From Neoehrlichia mikurensis (GTDB lineage Bacteria > Pseudomonadota > Alphaproteobacteria > Rickettsiales > Anaplasmataceae), in the NCBI RefSeq assembly GCF_019186785.1, contig NZ_CP066557.1, positions 1 to 64,000 on the forward strand: a DNA stretch of 64,000 nt. The letters run 5' to 3'. Below, one piece after another: positions 31,301-41,739 of the stretch. The notes beneath the pieces are model-generated. The model ran no database searches and was not told where the DNA came from. It saw only the letters and a program-made list of their open reading frames with translations. The position numbers and the translations under genes were made by a program. Positions within the stretch are counted from its first letter, which is position 1. Each line of letters starts with the position of its first letter.

Positions 31301-31472
31301 CTGGAGACATACCTTGTACTGAAGTACTAATTGATAAAATAGGTATCTTTATTTCAGGAGTCTTTTCTCGCGGAATATTAATATAAGAATATAAACCAAG
31401 ACATAAAATAGATGCTAATAAAAACAATGTAAATCTATTTTTTTTGAAAAAAAAACCTGCAATTACTTTCAT
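28389..31472 (-). CDS. RND family efflux transporter, inner-membrane (AcrB-like) subunit
   Basis: A 1027-residue inner-membrane pump with the 12-helix, two large periplasmic loop pattern of the hydrophobe/amphiphile efflux RND family. Visible signs: NIPREKTPEIKIPILSISTS, SVQGMSPEDAEKLL near the N-terminus, and GMLVDDAIVINEYADR in helix 4 with the proton-relay Asp pair. The C-terminal half has GGVGIIVLAGVIVNNNILLI. The substrate is unknown; proton-driven export is the family role. No membrane-fusion or TolC-like partner gene is adjacent. It follows tatC on the same strand, 113 bases downstream. Confidence 0.93.
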   Translation of the reverse strand: MKVIAGFFFKKNRFTLFLLASILCLGLYSYINIPREKTPEIKIPILSISTSVQGMSPEDAEKLLILPIEKEVKFIEGIERITSIARDGIVNVMLEFIAGFDHKKAMENVRSKLESIRSRLPKEANFPVIHEIDLSLFPVLSIGLVGDIPERTLMKIAQELQHKIETLSNVLSLKIIGMRKDILEVIISPDTINMYNLHMEEILLAIARNNKFIQSGNLESYVGNYTLNIEGLLKNYQDIMNIPIKVDGNSVVTVKDIATVRPTFESAKSFARVNGNPCLVLEVSKKSGKNTIETIQQVKNLINDVKSFFPKNLSIIYLQDQSHEILDILNELQNTIIISILLVIVVMMICMGVRVAILVSLSIPISFLLGITAMYFMGCTLNVVILFSLIMAVGMLVDDAIVINEYADRKMISGFSKKEAFQKAAYDMFWPVASATLTKLAVFCPLLFWPGVTGEFMKYIPIALITTLTGSWIMAIIFMPVLGSIFGKPSVSSSEDMEKINAIESGDISKLGIFFRYYAYMLNNVLDYPKKFIFIVTAILLMSTITYFTIGPGVKFFPNIEPSMIIINVQTDSNLSIYEKSNIIKEIEEKIANIDDVKFFYSKIGDIGSDELIGKIHIELKDWKFRRKSRKILKDMLYLIKDIKGIIINIEEEKMGPNKGKPIQINLSSYDIKSINSAAAKVTSLMAKSSGFIDIVSDNSSLEMEWRIDIDRYKAAKFGANVSMIGDFLKMITDGVILNKYYPSNSNEEVDIIAKFTKDYRRLGALKTLFINTIYGPVSIENFITKKAFYKVKKIKRIDGLRTLSISSNLEAGYFADERIKYLQSKLKQDWDSKVLINFDGEIKNQKDSENFLLKAFIIVIVLIAAILIIEFNNLYYVFTIMTAIFLSTTCVFFGLLLTYQVFGVVMGGVGIIVLAGVIVNNNILLIDAFCANLNNITVKKEAIIRAALTRIRPILLTVVTGVLGLVPMIFKVSIDFLHRDILYDSPSSQLWVELSITISIGLMLATVITLFFTPSLLMISNIKKRL

Positions 31473-31585
31473 AAAAATTACTTATAAATACCTTTTTTAT
31501 GATATTCTAAATTACATTTACCATTATAAAAATATTATTAATATAAATTAGTAATATTAAATTACATATATGATAAGCAAATAAA

Positions 31586-32338
31586 TTAACAATTTCTTTC
31601 TATATACTTACATGCCAGTATTGAAGCTTCATATAATAGAATCATAGGCACAGCTAACCCTACCTGACTTAAAACATCAGGAGGAGTTAATATTGCAGCA
31701 ACAGTAAAGATAATAACTATAGCAACTCTACGCTTATTTACCAAGCTTTTTGCAGATATTATTTTCATTCTATTTAATAAAGTTAAAATAACAGGTAACT
31801 GAAATGCTATCCCAAAAGCAAACATAAGTTGTAATACTAAATCTAAATATTCACTTACTGATGGCATAAATTCTATTGGAACTCCTATTGAAGCATCAAG
31901 ATTTTCAAAAGCAATAAAAAATTTCCACGCCAAAGGAAAAATATAATAATACACTATTGCTCCTCCAATGGTAAAAAGTACAGGTGCAGCTATTAAATAC
32001 GGTAATAATATAAATTTCTCTTTTTTATATAACCCAGGAGCTAAAAACATATAAAACTGCCATGTAAAAACAGGAAAAGAAAAAAATAAAGCTGCCATTA
32101 CTGCTACTTTTAAATATACAAAAAATGCTTCTGTTAAAGCCGTATATATTAATGAAAAATCCTTATTATTTCCTTCAAGTTCTATCAAAGGAATAAGTAA
32201 AAAATTGTATATTTTATCAGAAAAAACATAACAAATAGGAAATACAATACAAAAAAAAGCAAAACTTATTAGTACTCTTTTCCTTAATTCTAAAAAATGC
32301 TCTGAAAGACGCATTTTACCTTTTTTATCCTTACGCAT
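31586..32338 (-). CDS. tatC: Sec-independent protein translocase TatC
   Basis: Core membrane subunit of the twin-arginine system, which recognises RR signal peptides of folded proteins. The opening LSEHFLELRKRVLISF is the TatC signature; six transmembrane helices are evident, with FQLPVILTLL and AILTPPDVLSQ in the usual places. The 250 residues are normal. It lies 38 bases after ispG. tatA/B genes are not adjacent, as is common in Rickettsiales. Confidence 0.96.
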   Translation of the reverse strand: MRKDKKGKMRLSEHFLELRKRVLISFAFFCIVFPICYVFSDKIYNFLLIPLIELEGNNKDFSLIYTALTEAFFVYLKVAVMAALFFSFPVFTWQFYMFLAPGLYKKEKFILLPYLIAAPVLFTIGGAIVYYYIFPLAWKFFIAFENLDASIGVPIEFMPSVSEYLDLVLQLMFAFGIAFQLPVILTLLNRMKIISAKSLVNKRRVAIVIIFTVAAILTPPDVLSQVGLAVPMILLYEASILACKYIERNC

Positions 32339-32376
32339 TACATAACATTGTATAAATATATAATCATGAAATACTA

Positions 32377-33639
32377 TTAATTATAATTCCTTGCAATATA
32401 ACTTTCTATAATATCTTTAAATTGACAAAAAATGTCATCTCCTTGCAAAGTACAAAGCTTTTTTCCATCTTCATATACAACAGCAACAGCTTTTTCTCCA
32501 TCACCAGGCAAACTAATACCTAAATTAGCATGCTTGCTTTCACCTGGACCATTAACTACACATCCCATAACTGCAACAGTCATATGCTCAATTACTGGAT
32601 TATTAACTTTCCAAGTTGTTATACGTTCAGATACATAATTATTAACTTGAGTAACTAATGTATGAAAATTTACAGGATTTGTCCTATTACACCCAGGACA
32701 AGAAGTAATTTGCGGCGAAAAATAGCGCAATCCTAACGATTGTAAAATTTCTTGACATACTTTTACTTCATTAATTCGAGATTCTCTACTAGACGTCAAT
32801 GATACACGAATTGTATCACCTATCCCTTTTAATAAAAGAGGTGATATACCTGCTACACTACTAACAATTCCTTTAAGTCCGGAACCAGCCTCTGTTAATC
32901 CTAAATGTAATGCATAATTAGATAACTGTGATAAAGCCGTATATATGTAAATTAAATCTTTAATGTTACTTACTTTACAGGAAATTACAATTTTATTAGC
33001 TGGTAATCCAATATTTTCAGCATGTTGAGCACTGGATAATGACGAAATAATTAATGCTTTCCTCAATACAACATAATCAGGCTTTGGAGAACTTAAAGCA
33101 GCATTTTTATCCATCAATTCTGCAATTAAATATTTATCCAAACTACCCCAATTTACTCCAATTCTCACAGGAATATTATACTTAATTGCATATTCTATAA
33201 CCTGTTCAAAATTTTTATCTCTTTTATCTCCAAACCCAATATTTCCTGGATTAATACGTATTTTTCCCAGAGCAGAAGCACAATCCGGATAACATCTTAA
33301 AAGTCTTGCAACTTCATATTGTCCACATCCAACTATCATTTTGCTATCAAAATTATTCTTTACTAGTTGATCTCTTATATAAGGTATGGATCTCATAGCT
33401 TTATCAGAATTTATTGCTACTCTTACTAATTCTGACCCAGCTTTTGCTAATTCAATAACTTCTTGTGCATTATTAGCATCATCAGAACCACCTAATGCCA
33501 TTGACTGTACAACTATAGGATTATTTCCACCTATAGATACACTCCCTACTTTTACTTCGTGCGTCTTTTTTTTTTTAAGAAAATTACTATCATAAGATTT
33601 ATCTATAAAATCATTAAACTTCTCATAAGAAAACTTCAT
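32377..33639 (-). CDS. ispG: 4-hydroxy-3-methylbut-2-en-1-yl diphosphate synthase
   Basis: Penultimate step of the MEP isoprenoid pathway, converting MEcPP to HMBPP with a 4Fe-4S cluster. Cluster cysteines are in SCPGCNRTN and [16 protein letters not shown]; the N-terminal TIM-barrel start [17 protein letters not shown] is clear. The 420 residues fit the alphaproteobacterial form. It works with dxr (35.7 kb) of the same pathway, whose gene lies 2 kb upstream. The order is lipoprotein gene, ispG, tatC on the minus strand. Confidence 0.96.
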   Translation of the reverse strand: MKFSYEKFNDFIDKSYDSNFLKKKKTHEVKVGSVSIGGNNPIVVQSMALGGSDDANNAQEVIELAKAGSELVRVAINSDKAMRSIPYIRDQLVKNNFDSKMIVGCGQYEVARLLRCYPDCASALGKIRINPGNIGFGDKRDKNFEQVIEYAIKYNIPVRIGVNWGSLDKYLIAELMDKNAALSSPKPDYVVLRKALIISSLSSAQHAENIGLPANKIVISCKVSNIKDLIYIYTALSQLSNYALHLGLTEAGSGLKGIVSSVAGISPLLLKGIGDTIRVSLTSSRESRINEVKVCQEILQSLGLRYFSPQITSCPGCNRTNPVNFHTLVTQVNNYVSERITTWKVNNPVIEHMTVAVMGCVVNGPGESKHANLGISLPGDGEKAVAVVYEDGKKLCTLQGDDIFCQFKDIIESYIARNYN

Positions 33640-33688
33640 ATTAAAAACTCTCTTTTCTTAAACAAAAACTTAACTATTATAAAAAGCA

Positions 33689-35356
33689 TTAATCATATTG
33701 AATAACATAATCATTATTGGAATTTTCTTCTAAATCAAAAAACTTCAAATCATTATCATCATATTCTGAAATATCAGATTTATCATTAGGAGCATCTTGC
33801 AATTTTTGATTGTTATCAGAATCTTTCTCATAAGGCAACTTATGGTTACCATCATCAGAAGAGTGATTACTTATAGCATCTCCCTTATCATTCTTCTTAT
33901 TTAATAACGCATTACTATTATCTAATTTTTGTTTATTACTAAGATTAGAATGAGCTTTTCCTTGAGATTTTTTATCTTTTTTATATTGCTGTTTATGATT
34001 TTTTAAATTATCAACTACTTGCAATGCATCACTTGACAAGCTTTTTTGACCTTTATCCACAGTACTTTTGCTACTATGATTATCATCATGTCTCTTATCT
34101 GATTCCTTTTTGCGTATAGCATAATTAAAATTATCTTTTAATTCTTTTCCACTAAGATAATGTTCAAATTCTACAAAATCGCTAACATTATCATTTGATA
34201 AAAGCTTTTTGCTTTGATTATTATTATGAATTTTATTAAATTCTCTTTTTGAAAGTTGTTGATCATTACCTTTTTGACTTCTACTTAGTTCCTTCTTATA
34301 TTGCTGCTTATATTGCTGATCATCCTTAGCTTGAACTTTATCAGAATTACTTATCATTCTACCACTTTGTTGATCATTACCTTTTTGACTTTTACTTAGT
34401 TCCTTCTTATATTGCTGCTTATATTGCCGATCATCCTTAGCTTGAACTTTATCAGAATTACTTATCATTCTACCACTTTGTTGATCATTGCCTTTTTGAC
34501 TTTTACTTAGTCCCTTCTTATATTGCTGCTTATATTGCTGATCATCCTTAGCTTGAACTTTATCAGAATTACTTATCATTCTACCACTTTGTTGATCATT
34601 GCCTTTTTTGACTTTATTTAATCCTTTGATATGCTCTTGATTGTCATTATCTTTAATTTTATCCAATTTTTTTACTACTTTAGTATGCTTTTGGACTTGA
34701 GAATTAACTATTTCATTATCACTATAATCATTTAACTTTATACTCTTATGCTTTTTATTAAATTTATTTTGTTGATCTATTACCTTTGGCTCCTTCACTA
34801 TTTGTTGTTTAGTTATATTATTCAATTTCTTATTTTTATCACTAGAGTTTGCTATTGTATTAAATTTTTTAACATTATCTTTTTTTTCACTATTATTTTT
34901 CTGCTTAACATTGCTAATTCTCACTGTTTTATTATCTTTCAAACGAACAGAATGAAAATGACTTTTATCTCCTTCAACTTTACTTCCATGATTATCAATT
35001 TCAATAAACTTTGCACCATCTAACTTAGATAAATCAATACCATCCCTATTTATCATTGCATCTTTTAAATCAGTAGATCCATACTCTTCTAACTTATCCA
35101 TAATCGCTATATTAGAGAACTCATTTTTATTAGATTTATTACTGTCTAAATTTTTATTTACATCCTTTTGTAAAAACATTTCTCTTCTTTTCTTATAAAG
35201 ATTATAAGCATTATAAAAATCTTTATCAGAATAAAAATATTCTCCACCAGGATTATATATTGGAGTATATTTTTTACTAAAATGCAATACAGAACTTCTA
35301 AAACAAGAACTCACTAAAATCATTACAATGATTAATAAAGTATTATACTTAAACAT
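33689..35356 (-). CDS. Putative lipoprotein with three 37-residue tandem repeats
   Basis: A charged, low-complexity protein rich in Lys, Asp, Asn, Gln and Ser. From the ATG at 35356 it starts MFKYNTLLIIVMILVSSC, a lipoprotein signal peptide with lipobox VSSC; the frame extends upstream to GTG 35377. The middle holds three near-identical 37-residue units beginning KGNDQQSGRMISNSDKVQAK. The tail is acidic (EYDDNDLKFFDLEEN). Membrane-anchored, repeat-bearing, probably surface or periplasmic: the shape of Ehrlichia tandem-repeat antigens, but the family is not recognised. It lies 50 bases before ispG, on the same strand. Confidence 0.8.
   Translation of the reverse strand: MFKYNTLLIIVMILVSSCFRSSVLHFSKKYTPIYNPGGEYFYSDKDFYNAYNLYKKRREMFLQKDVNKNLDSNKSNKNEFSNIAIMDKLEEYGSTDLKDAMINRDGIDLSKLDGAKFIEIDNHGSKVEGDKSHFHSVRLKDNKTVRISNVKQKNNSEKKDNVKKFNTIANSSDKNKKLNNITKQQIVKEPKVIDQQNKFNKKHKSIKLNDYSDNEIVNSQVQKHTKVVKKLDKIKDNDNQEHIKGLNKVKKGNDQQSGRMISNSDKVQAKDDQQYKQQYKKGLSKSQKGNDQQSGRMISNSDKVQAKDDRQYKQQYKKELSKSQKGNDQQSGRMISNSDKVQAKDDQQYKQQYKKELSRSQKGNDQQLSKREFNKIHNNNQSKKLLSNDNVSDFVEFEHYLSGKELKDNFNYAIRKKESDKRHDDNHSSKSTVDKGQKSLSSDALQVVDNLKNHKQQYKKDKKSQGKAHSNLSNKQKLDNSNALLNKKNDKGDAISNHSSDDGNHKLPYEKDSDNNQKLQDAPNDKSDISEYDDNDLKFFDLEENSNNDYVIQYD
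34261..34614 (-). repeat. 111-bp tandem repeat, three full units plus a partial
   Basis: The start point GATCATT recurs at 34261, 34372, 34483 and 34594, an exact 111-base period within the lipoprotein gene. Units differ by only a few bases (for example Q/R and G/E changes). The period is a multiple of three, so copy number can vary without a frameshift. Confidence 0.97.
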
Positions 35357-35706
35357 GCGGTACCTTAACAACATCACATTACCTTATATACCCGATTATT
35401 TATACTTAGTATATAAATATAAAGTAAAAACCTTTTCTATTTTTTTTATCATTAAACATAAAAAAAATCTTTACAAAAAGTACAATATTCTCACAACCAT
35501 GTAAAATATTTTTCTATGTTATAACACTCTATATATTCTTATTAAGATGTAGTATAAAATCTTCCTTGCAAAAAATCACTAAAATTAAAAAACATATTTA
35601 ATACAATACCTTGATAAAATTTTTAATCTTATGAATAAACCTTATATTTAATACAAATAAGAATTATACTTATAACTCACTCAAATAATAATTTAATATA
35701 TACTTG
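35357..35706. other. Intergenic between the lipoprotein gene and dxr
   Basis: About 350 bases. A minus-strand TTTACT with an 18-base spacer to TATAAA (near 35410-35440) is a possible promoter for the lipoprotein gene. No ORF or RNA gene is seen. Confidence 0.4.
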
Positions 35707-36858
35707 TTAAAAACTACTAATGATATCTTTAATTATTCTTCTACTAAATAAATCACATTCAATAATTGACGCTAAAGAATTTATACTTCCATAATTTATC
35801 TTATCTAATGCCTTATATATAATATTAATAATATCAAGAAATCCTATTCTCAAATTCAAAAATTCATTAACAGCAATTTCATTTGCTGCGTTAACAATAA
35901 TACTATTTGCATGATAATTCGATGATCTTAATACGTCAAATCCCAATTTTAAGGCTGGAAATTTATGAATATTAGGTTTAATAAATGTCAATTTACCCTG
36001 CGATATTAAATCTAGCTTTTTACTATAAAACTTTCTTTCTGGCCAATATAATGTATAAAGAATAGGAATATTCATATCAGGTATTGACATTAATCCTACA
36101 GATGAACCATCTATGTAAGAAATCATCCCATGTATCACTGCTTCAGGATGAATTATAATATCAATCTTACAAGGATTTAATGAAAACAAGTGATAAGCTT
36201 CTATTACTTCAAGAGATTTATTCATCATGGTAGCACTATCAACAGAAATCTTTTTACCCATTTTCCATGTAGGATGATGTAATGTATCTTTAGGTGTAAC
36301 TGTTTTCATCTTATCATAATCTAAAAATAAAAATGGCCCACCTGATGCAGTTAACGTGATTTTATCTATATAACTTTTATCATGAAATATTTGAAAAATA
36401 GCATTATGCTCCGAATCAATAGGTAATATATTTACTTTTTGCTTTCTTGCTTCATTAAGTAACAACTGCCCTCCGCATACTATACTTTCTTTATTAGCTA
36501 AAGCTATAGTACTTACACCAAATTTAATTAAATTCATTACAGAATATAATGCTGCAATCCCTGAAATTGCTACTACCGCACAATCTACATTCAAAGAGCT
36601 AGCAATTTTTAATCCTTGTTCACCAGCTTCAACTTGAATATTTGTATCAGATAATAATTCTTTTAATTCCGTATATAAATTAGTATCAGCAATTACAACT
36701 CTTCTTGCATTTATTAATCTTGCTTGTAAAGCCAATAATTGTATATTCTTTTTTGATGTTAAAACCTCTACTGTAAAATCATCTGGATTATCAAATAAAA
36801 TTTGTACCGTTTTCTGACCTATTACACCAGTAGAACCAAATATTGAAACTCTTTTCAC
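35707..36858 (-). CDS. dxr: 1-deoxy-D-xylulose 5-phosphate reductoisomerase
   Basis: Second step of the MEP pathway: DXP to MEP with NADPH. NADPH site: [29 protein letters not shown]; metal site around [20 protein letters not shown] and [24 protein letters not shown] chose the GTG at 36858 ([11 protein letters not shown]), giving 383 residues as in the family; the frame opens at TTG 36891, 4 bases after nuoN. It is the last gene of the nuoJKLMN-dxr run and feeds the same pathway as ispG nearby. Confidence 0.93.
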   Translation of the reverse strand: MKRVSIFGSTGVIGQKTVQILFDNPDDFTVEVLTSKKNIQLLALQARLINARRVVIADTNLYTELKELLSDTNIQVEAGEQGLKIASSLNVDCAVVAISGIAALYSVMNLIKFGVSTIALANKESIVCGGQLLLNEARKQKVNILPIDSEHNAIFQIFHDKSYIDKITLTASGGPFLFLDYDKMKTVTPKDTLHHPTWKMGKKISVDSATMMNKSLEVIEAYHLFSLNPCKIDIIIHPEAVIHGMISYIDGSSVGLMSIPDMNIPILYTLYWPERKFYSKKLDLISQGKLTFIKPNIHKFPALKLGFDVLRSSNYHANSIIVNAANEIAVNEFLNLRIGFLDIINIIYKALDKINYGSINSLASIIECDLFSRRIIKDIISSF

Positions 36859-36895
36859 TATACATTTAATGATAAAATCATAATTAAGCAATTAT

Positions 36896-38317
36896 CTATT
36901 TAAAAAAATAAAAGTCAAATAAATAACCTAAAAAACCTTTTATATAATTCATGTATGTATAAAAGAATAAATTAGCTGCAGCAGAAATAAATAAAATTAT
37001 TACTAAACCATTATTTTGTAAATTATGCTTATACAAACTATTACATGAATCAAAATATATAACCCTTATAATACGTAAATAATAATAACATGCTACAACA
37101 CTCATTAATGCAAACAGCACTGCTAACTTAATAAAATTATTTTCAATCAAACTCAATAATATATCATACTTTATAAAAAATCCTCCTAAAGGTGGAATAC
37201 CAGCCATAGATAATATAATAATTGTAATACATAAAGCTGTTAATGGATTTCTACTACATAAATTAGTAATATTTAATATATCACAATCATCATCTTTATA
37301 TTGAAGTAACATAGCAAATAATCCTATATTCATAACCGCATATAATATTAAATATGATATTGATGCAATTATACTACTATTAGTAAATATAGATATTGCT
37401 ACTAACATATAACCAACATGTCCAATAGCTGCATATGCAAAAAGCCTTTTTAAATTATTTTGTTTTATTGCACCAAGTGATGAAACACAAATAGATATAA
37501 CTGATACACAAATTAATATTTGTTGCCAATACATAATATGCCCACTAAATACCTCACTTAATACTCTAATCAGTAACAAAATAAATGTTGCTTTTGGAAT
37601 AATTGAAAAAAATGCTGTAACAATTGTCGGACTACCTTGATAAACATCAGGAGTCCACATATGAAATGGCGCAACAGATAATTTAAAACAAAAACTTATT
37701 AAAATAAAAATAACTCCTAATATCACACCTATTGGTATACTCTTATTTTCAAAAAAATATTTTGATAATTCATTAAAATCTATAGAATTAGAATATCCAT
37801 ATATTAAAGATATTCCATATAACATAATACAAGAAGCTAATGCACCTAATATAAAATATTTTATTCCTGATTCAGAAGATCGAGGTAAATGTTTATTAAA
37901 GCAAGTTAATGCATATAGAGATATACTTTGAATTTCAAATGATAAATAAAAAGATAGTAAATTATTTGCACCAATAAGCGTTATAAATCCAAAAACTGCA
38001 AATAATATCATTATAGAAAATTCATAACAATATTCTTGCTTTGATAGTAAAAACATTAGCAAAATAACTTCACTTAAGCTTAAGATTATAAGCTTAGATA
38101 GCCAAATATATAAACTTGATTTCAATAATGAGTTAAAAATTATAACTTCATTAATGTAAAATCTATATATTAATAAAAGTATTGTGATAAATATAGTAAC
38201 CATAGATGATATATGTATCAGTGTTTTATCAAACTTAATTCCTAATAACAATAAAATTAAAGATGAACTAATTAAAAAAGCTTCAGGTATAATATATAAA
38301 AAACCACTCCAAGACAT
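36896..38317 (-). CDS. nuoN: NADH-quinone oxidoreductase subunit N
   Basis: Antiporter-like membrane subunit of complex I, involved in proton pumping. About 14 hydrophobic helices; the family segments FEIQSISLYALTCF, GIKYFILGALAS, FKLSVAPFHMWTPDVYQGSPT and LKRLFAYAAIGHVGYMLV are present, with the conserved Lys in helix positions. At 473 residues it is of normal size. It follows nuoM by 11 bases and precedes dxr by 4 to 37 bases depending on the start. Confidence 0.96.
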   Translation of the reverse strand: MSWSGFLYIIPEAFLISSSLILLLLGIKFDKTLIHISSMVTIFITILLLIYRFYINEVIIFNSLLKSSLYIWLSKLIILSLSEVILLMFLLSKQEYCYEFSIMILFAVFGFITLIGANNLLSFYLSFEIQSISLYALTCFNKHLPRSSESGIKYFILGALASCIMLYGISLIYGYSNSIDFNELSKYFFENKSIPIGVILGVIFILISFCFKLSVAPFHMWTPDVYQGSPTIVTAFFSIIPKATFILLLIRVLSEVFSGHIMYWQQILICVSVISICVSSLGAIKQNNLKRLFAYAAIGHVGYMLVAISIFTNSSIIASISYLILYAVMNIGLFAMLLQYKDDDCDILNITNLCSRNPLTALCITIIILSMAGIPPLGGFFIKYDILLSLIENNFIKLAVLFALMSVVACYYYLRIIRVIYFDSCNSLYKHNLQNNGLVIILFISAAANLFFYTYMNYIKGFLGYLFDFYFFK

Positions 38318-38328
38318 ATTTTACACCA

Positions 38329-39771
38329 TTAGGACATCAAAAAATTTTCTATTAACAATTGTTTAACTGGTAATTCGAGATAATTTAAAAGAATAGAAGG
38401 ACATAATCCTAATATTACAACAAACATCGCTAATAAACTTAAAAGTACTAATTCAATCTTAGTAATATCACCTACTATACAATTATTATCTTGTCCCCAT
38501 ATTATCTTTCTGCATAAATACAGCATATAAACCGCACTTAATATAACACCTATTACAAAAAATGCTGAAATAAAACTTAAATTTTTAAAAATACCTAAAA
38601 TGGATAAAAATTCACCAATAAATCCAGAAGTTCCTGGTATACCTATCGAAGCCATACTAAAAAATATAAACATAAAAGAGAATTTTGGCATTGATGATGC
38701 TAATCCGCTATATTTATCTATATCTAAAGTATGTGCTTTATTATATATAATACCAACTAATAAAAATAATGCAGAAGAAATAAATCCATGACTAACCATT
38801 TGAAAAATAGATCCTAAAATCCCATACTGATTAAACGAAAATATACCAGCAGTCACAAAACTCATGTGGGCAATTGAAGAATATGCTATAAGTTTTTTGA
38901 TATCTTTTTGGGCAAAAGCTACTAAAGAAGTATAAATTAACGCCACAATGCTTAAAATTATTATCAATTTTGAAAAATAAATACTAGCTTCTGGTAACAT
39001 TGGAAGCGAAAATCTTAAAAATCCATAGCCACCCATTTTGATAAGTATACCTGCAAGTATCACTGAACCTATAGTAGGAGCTTGTACATGAGCATCAGGA
39101 AGCCAAGTATGAAAAGGAATCATTGGAATTTTTATTGCAAAAGATACAAAAAATGCTAGCCATAACCACCTTTGTTCATTAAGAGTAAGTTTATTAGGAA
39201 GAATATTACTTAATTGCTCTATATTAGTAACTCCTTCAGTTAATACATATATATATATAATTGCTACTAAAAATAATAATGATCCAACTAAAGTATAAAG
39301 AAATAATTTAAAGGCTGCATATACTTTATCTTGATAACCCCAAATACCAATAATAAAAAACATAGGGATAAGGACAGCTTCAAAAAATATATAAAACACA
39401 ATGATATTAAGTGATGCAAAAACACATATAATTAATGCTTCAAGAAGCAAAAATAATGCTAAAAATGATTGTAAATTTTGAAATTTATTACTTAAAGCAA
39501 ATATGCTACATATAAAAAATAAAAAAGTAGTTAGTGAAACAAATATTATCGATATTCCATCTAATCCTAGTCCTATATTTTCTAATAACTGCTGAGTGAA
39601 TTGAAATTCTAATGCTTCATAATTAAATCTTAAAAGCAATATTATATTAATAACCAATACTATACCAGAAACTAATACAGGCACTATCTTAATATATAAA
39701 GAATTACCTTTATTTATTATTGATAAAAATATTGATCCTATTATGGGAAAGATAACCATTAAAAATATCAC
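38329..39771 (-). CDS. nuoM: NADH-quinone oxidoreductase subunit M
   Basis: Antiporter-like proton-pumping subunit of complex I. Key stretches: EAVLIPMFFIIGIWG, AIKIPMIPFHTWLPDAHVQA, DIKKLIAYSSIAHMSF and SGFIGEFLSILG. The 480 residues fit. The frame starts at GTG 39771, with an in-frame ATG at 39759; both are acceptable. It is 5 bases after nuoL, so the genes are tightly co-transcribed. Confidence 0.96.
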   Translation of the reverse strand: MIFLMVIFPIIGSIFLSIINKGNSLYIKIVPVLVSGIVLVINIILLLRFNYEALEFQFTQQLLENIGLGLDGISIIFVSLTTFLFFICSIFALSNKFQNLQSFLALFLLLEALIICVFASLNIIVFYIFFEAVLIPMFFIIGIWGYQDKVYAAFKLFLYTLVGSLLFLVAIIYIYVLTEGVTNIEQLSNILPNKLTLNEQRWLWLAFFVSFAIKIPMIPFHTWLPDAHVQAPTIGSVILAGILIKMGGYGFLRFSLPMLPEASIYFSKLIIILSIVALIYTSLVAFAQKDIKKLIAYSSIAHMSFVTAGIFSFNQYGILGSIFQMVSHGFISSALFLLVGIIYNKAHTLDIDKYSGLASSMPKFSFMFIFFSMASIGIPGTSGFIGEFLSILGIFKNLSFISAFFVIGVILSAVYMLYLCRKIIWGQDNNCIVGDITKIELVLLSLLAMFVVILGLCPSILLNYLELPVKQLLIENFLMS

Positions 39772-39776
39772 TATTT

Positions 39777-41645
39777 CTAAAACCCTATATTATAAATAAA
39801 GTACATCACAATCCCTATTAAGCCTAATAGCATAACAAAAGCATAATCAAAAACGTATCCCGTTTGAATTTTCGTAGTATATCTTGCGCAAAAAATCACC
39901 GCTCTAGTAATACCACCTAAACAAAAATAATCAATAAATTTTTTATCAATCTTCATCCATAAAGCATAAGATAATTTTTTTACTGGCTTAGTAATAGCAT
40001 AATTATACACTTTATCAAAATACCATTTATTACATAAAAAAACATATAATATTTTAAAATGCAAATATTTATAATACTGACAAAAATAGATTAAATATGC
40101 TGCTATAATGCCCATAATACCACAAATAAGAGGTAAATATTTTATAAATAATTCAACTTCATGATGATGAGAAATAATAATACTATCTTTCCAAAAGTCA
40201 ACTGTACTAATAAAATGTTCTGCCAACATTCCAGAAATCATAGACCCTACAGCTAACACTAATAAAGGTATTAACATCATATACTTTGATTCATGAATTG
40301 AATTATCCTCAACCCCAGCACCATGAAATACCATAATAACTAATTTCCAAGAATAACAAGCTGTTAAAAATGCCACTATATTCCCAATAACAAAACTAAA
40401 AATACTTACATGATAGCTACTTTCAATAATTAAATCTTTGGAATAAAATCCTGCAAATGGAAATATTCCAGCAAGAGCCAACGAACCTATCCATGTCAGT
40501 AAATATGTATATGGTATTTTTTTCCAGCTATTACCACTCATATTACTAATCTGTTGTTCACCTTTCATTGAATGAATAATATTACCAGCACATAAAAATA
40601 ACAAAGACTTAAAAAATGCATGAGTCATTAAGTGAAATATAGCAATATTATATGCTGATGCTCCACATGCAATAAACATATATCCTAATTGACTACATGT
40701 TGAATAAGCTATTATTTTTTTTATATCATCTTGCACAATGGCAACAGTAGCTGCAAAAAAACAAGTAATTCCACCTATTAATATTATTAAGTCACGAGCA
40801 GGTTGAGATAATTCAAACAAAGGTGAGCATTTAGCTACAAGAAATACTCCAGCCGTAACCATTGTAGCAGCATGTATAAGAGCTGAAGCTGGAGTTGGAC
40901 CCTCCATTGCATCAGGTAACCAAGTATGCAATCCAATTTGCGCAGATTTCCCCATACACCCAATAAAAAGCAGTATACAAATTATATGAATTGGATAAAT
41001 TGTAATTTGATGACCAAATGCATAAATAATGTAATTAACCGTACTAGTATTTACATAATGAAATATTTTTACAAAATCTAATGTGTTAAACACTACAAAA
41101 ATTAATAAAATCCCTAATATAAAGAAAAAATCACCTATCCTATTAACAATAAATGCTTTAACTGCAGCTTTAATAGCTGATAACTTATTGAACCAAAATC
41201 CTATCAATAAATAAGAACATAATCCTACTCCCTCCCAACCGAAAAAAAGTTGTAAAAAATTACCACTAGTAACCAACATTAGCATAAAAAAAGTAAATAA
41301 AGATAAGTAGGAAGAAAATCTAATAGCACTTTTATCATGACTCATATATCCAATTGAATATAAATGCACAACTGAAGATATTGTAGTTACTATTATTAAC
41401 ATCATTACTGTCAATCGATCTATATAAATAGACCAATTTACTTGTAGAGCATCTATATAAATCCAAGGTACAATATTTATATTATAACTTTTCTGAAAGC
41501 TAAAAAATAAATACCACGACAATATAGTAGAAACAATAACACCACAAGAAGCTAATATTTGGGAAAATAACTTTTTATTTACCAATTTACATAAAATAGA
41601 GCCTATTAAAGGTAAAAACACACATAATAACTCAACAGTAATCAT
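39777..41645 (-). CDS. nuoL: NADH-quinone oxidoreductase subunit L
   Basis: Largest membrane subunit of complex I, with antiporter-like helices and the lateral helix. Family signs: NFLQLFFGWEGVGLCSYLL, GKSAQIGLHTWLPDAMEGPT and DDIKKIIAYSTCSQLGYMF. The 622 residues are normal. It lies 94 bases after nuoK in the nuoJKLMN run. A degenerate partial copy of its middle lies at 60361-60722. Confidence 0.96.
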   Translation of the reverse strand: MITVELLCVFLPLIGSILCKLVNKKLFSQILASCGVIVSTILSWYLFFSFQKSYNINIVPWIYIDALQVNWSIYIDRLTVMMLIIVTTISSVVHLYSIGYMSHDKSAIRFSSYLSLFTFFMLMLVTSGNFLQLFFGWEGVGLCSYLLIGFWFNKLSAIKAAVKAFIVNRIGDFFFILGILLIFVVFNTLDFVKIFHYVNTSTVNYIIYAFGHQITIYPIHIICILLFIGCMGKSAQIGLHTWLPDAMEGPTPASALIHAATMVTAGVFLVAKCSPLFELSQPARDLIILIGGITCFFAATVAIVQDDIKKIIAYSTCSQLGYMFIACGASAYNIAIFHLMTHAFFKSLLFLCAGNIIHSMKGEQQISNMSGNSWKKIPYTYLLTWIGSLALAGIFPFAGFYSKDLIIESSYHVSIFSFVIGNIVAFLTACYSWKLVIMVFHGAGVEDNSIHESKYMMLIPLLVLAVGSMISGMLAEHFISTVDFWKDSIIISHHHEVELFIKYLPLICGIMGIIAAYLIYFCQYYKYLHFKILYVFLCNKWYFDKVYNYAITKPVKKLSYALWMKIDKKFIDYFCLGGITRAVIFCARYTTKIQTGYVFDYAFVMLLGLIGIVMYFIYNIGF

Positions 41646-41739
41646 AAAAATTTCTTGATATAAATTGACTTAAATAACGCATTTTTACACTTCTCAACAT
41701 TAAATAATATATATTACATAACATAATTAAGTACAATAA

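Noticed and set aside
34261..34614. CRISPR-like regular repeats
   Set aside because: The 111-bp repeats are contiguous, without spacers, and in frame within a protein; not a CRISPR array.
34748..35023. 91-codon hydrophobic plus-strand frame inside the lipoprotein gene
   Set aside because: Antisense of a Lys/Asn-rich coding region gives a hydrophobic frame by composition alone.
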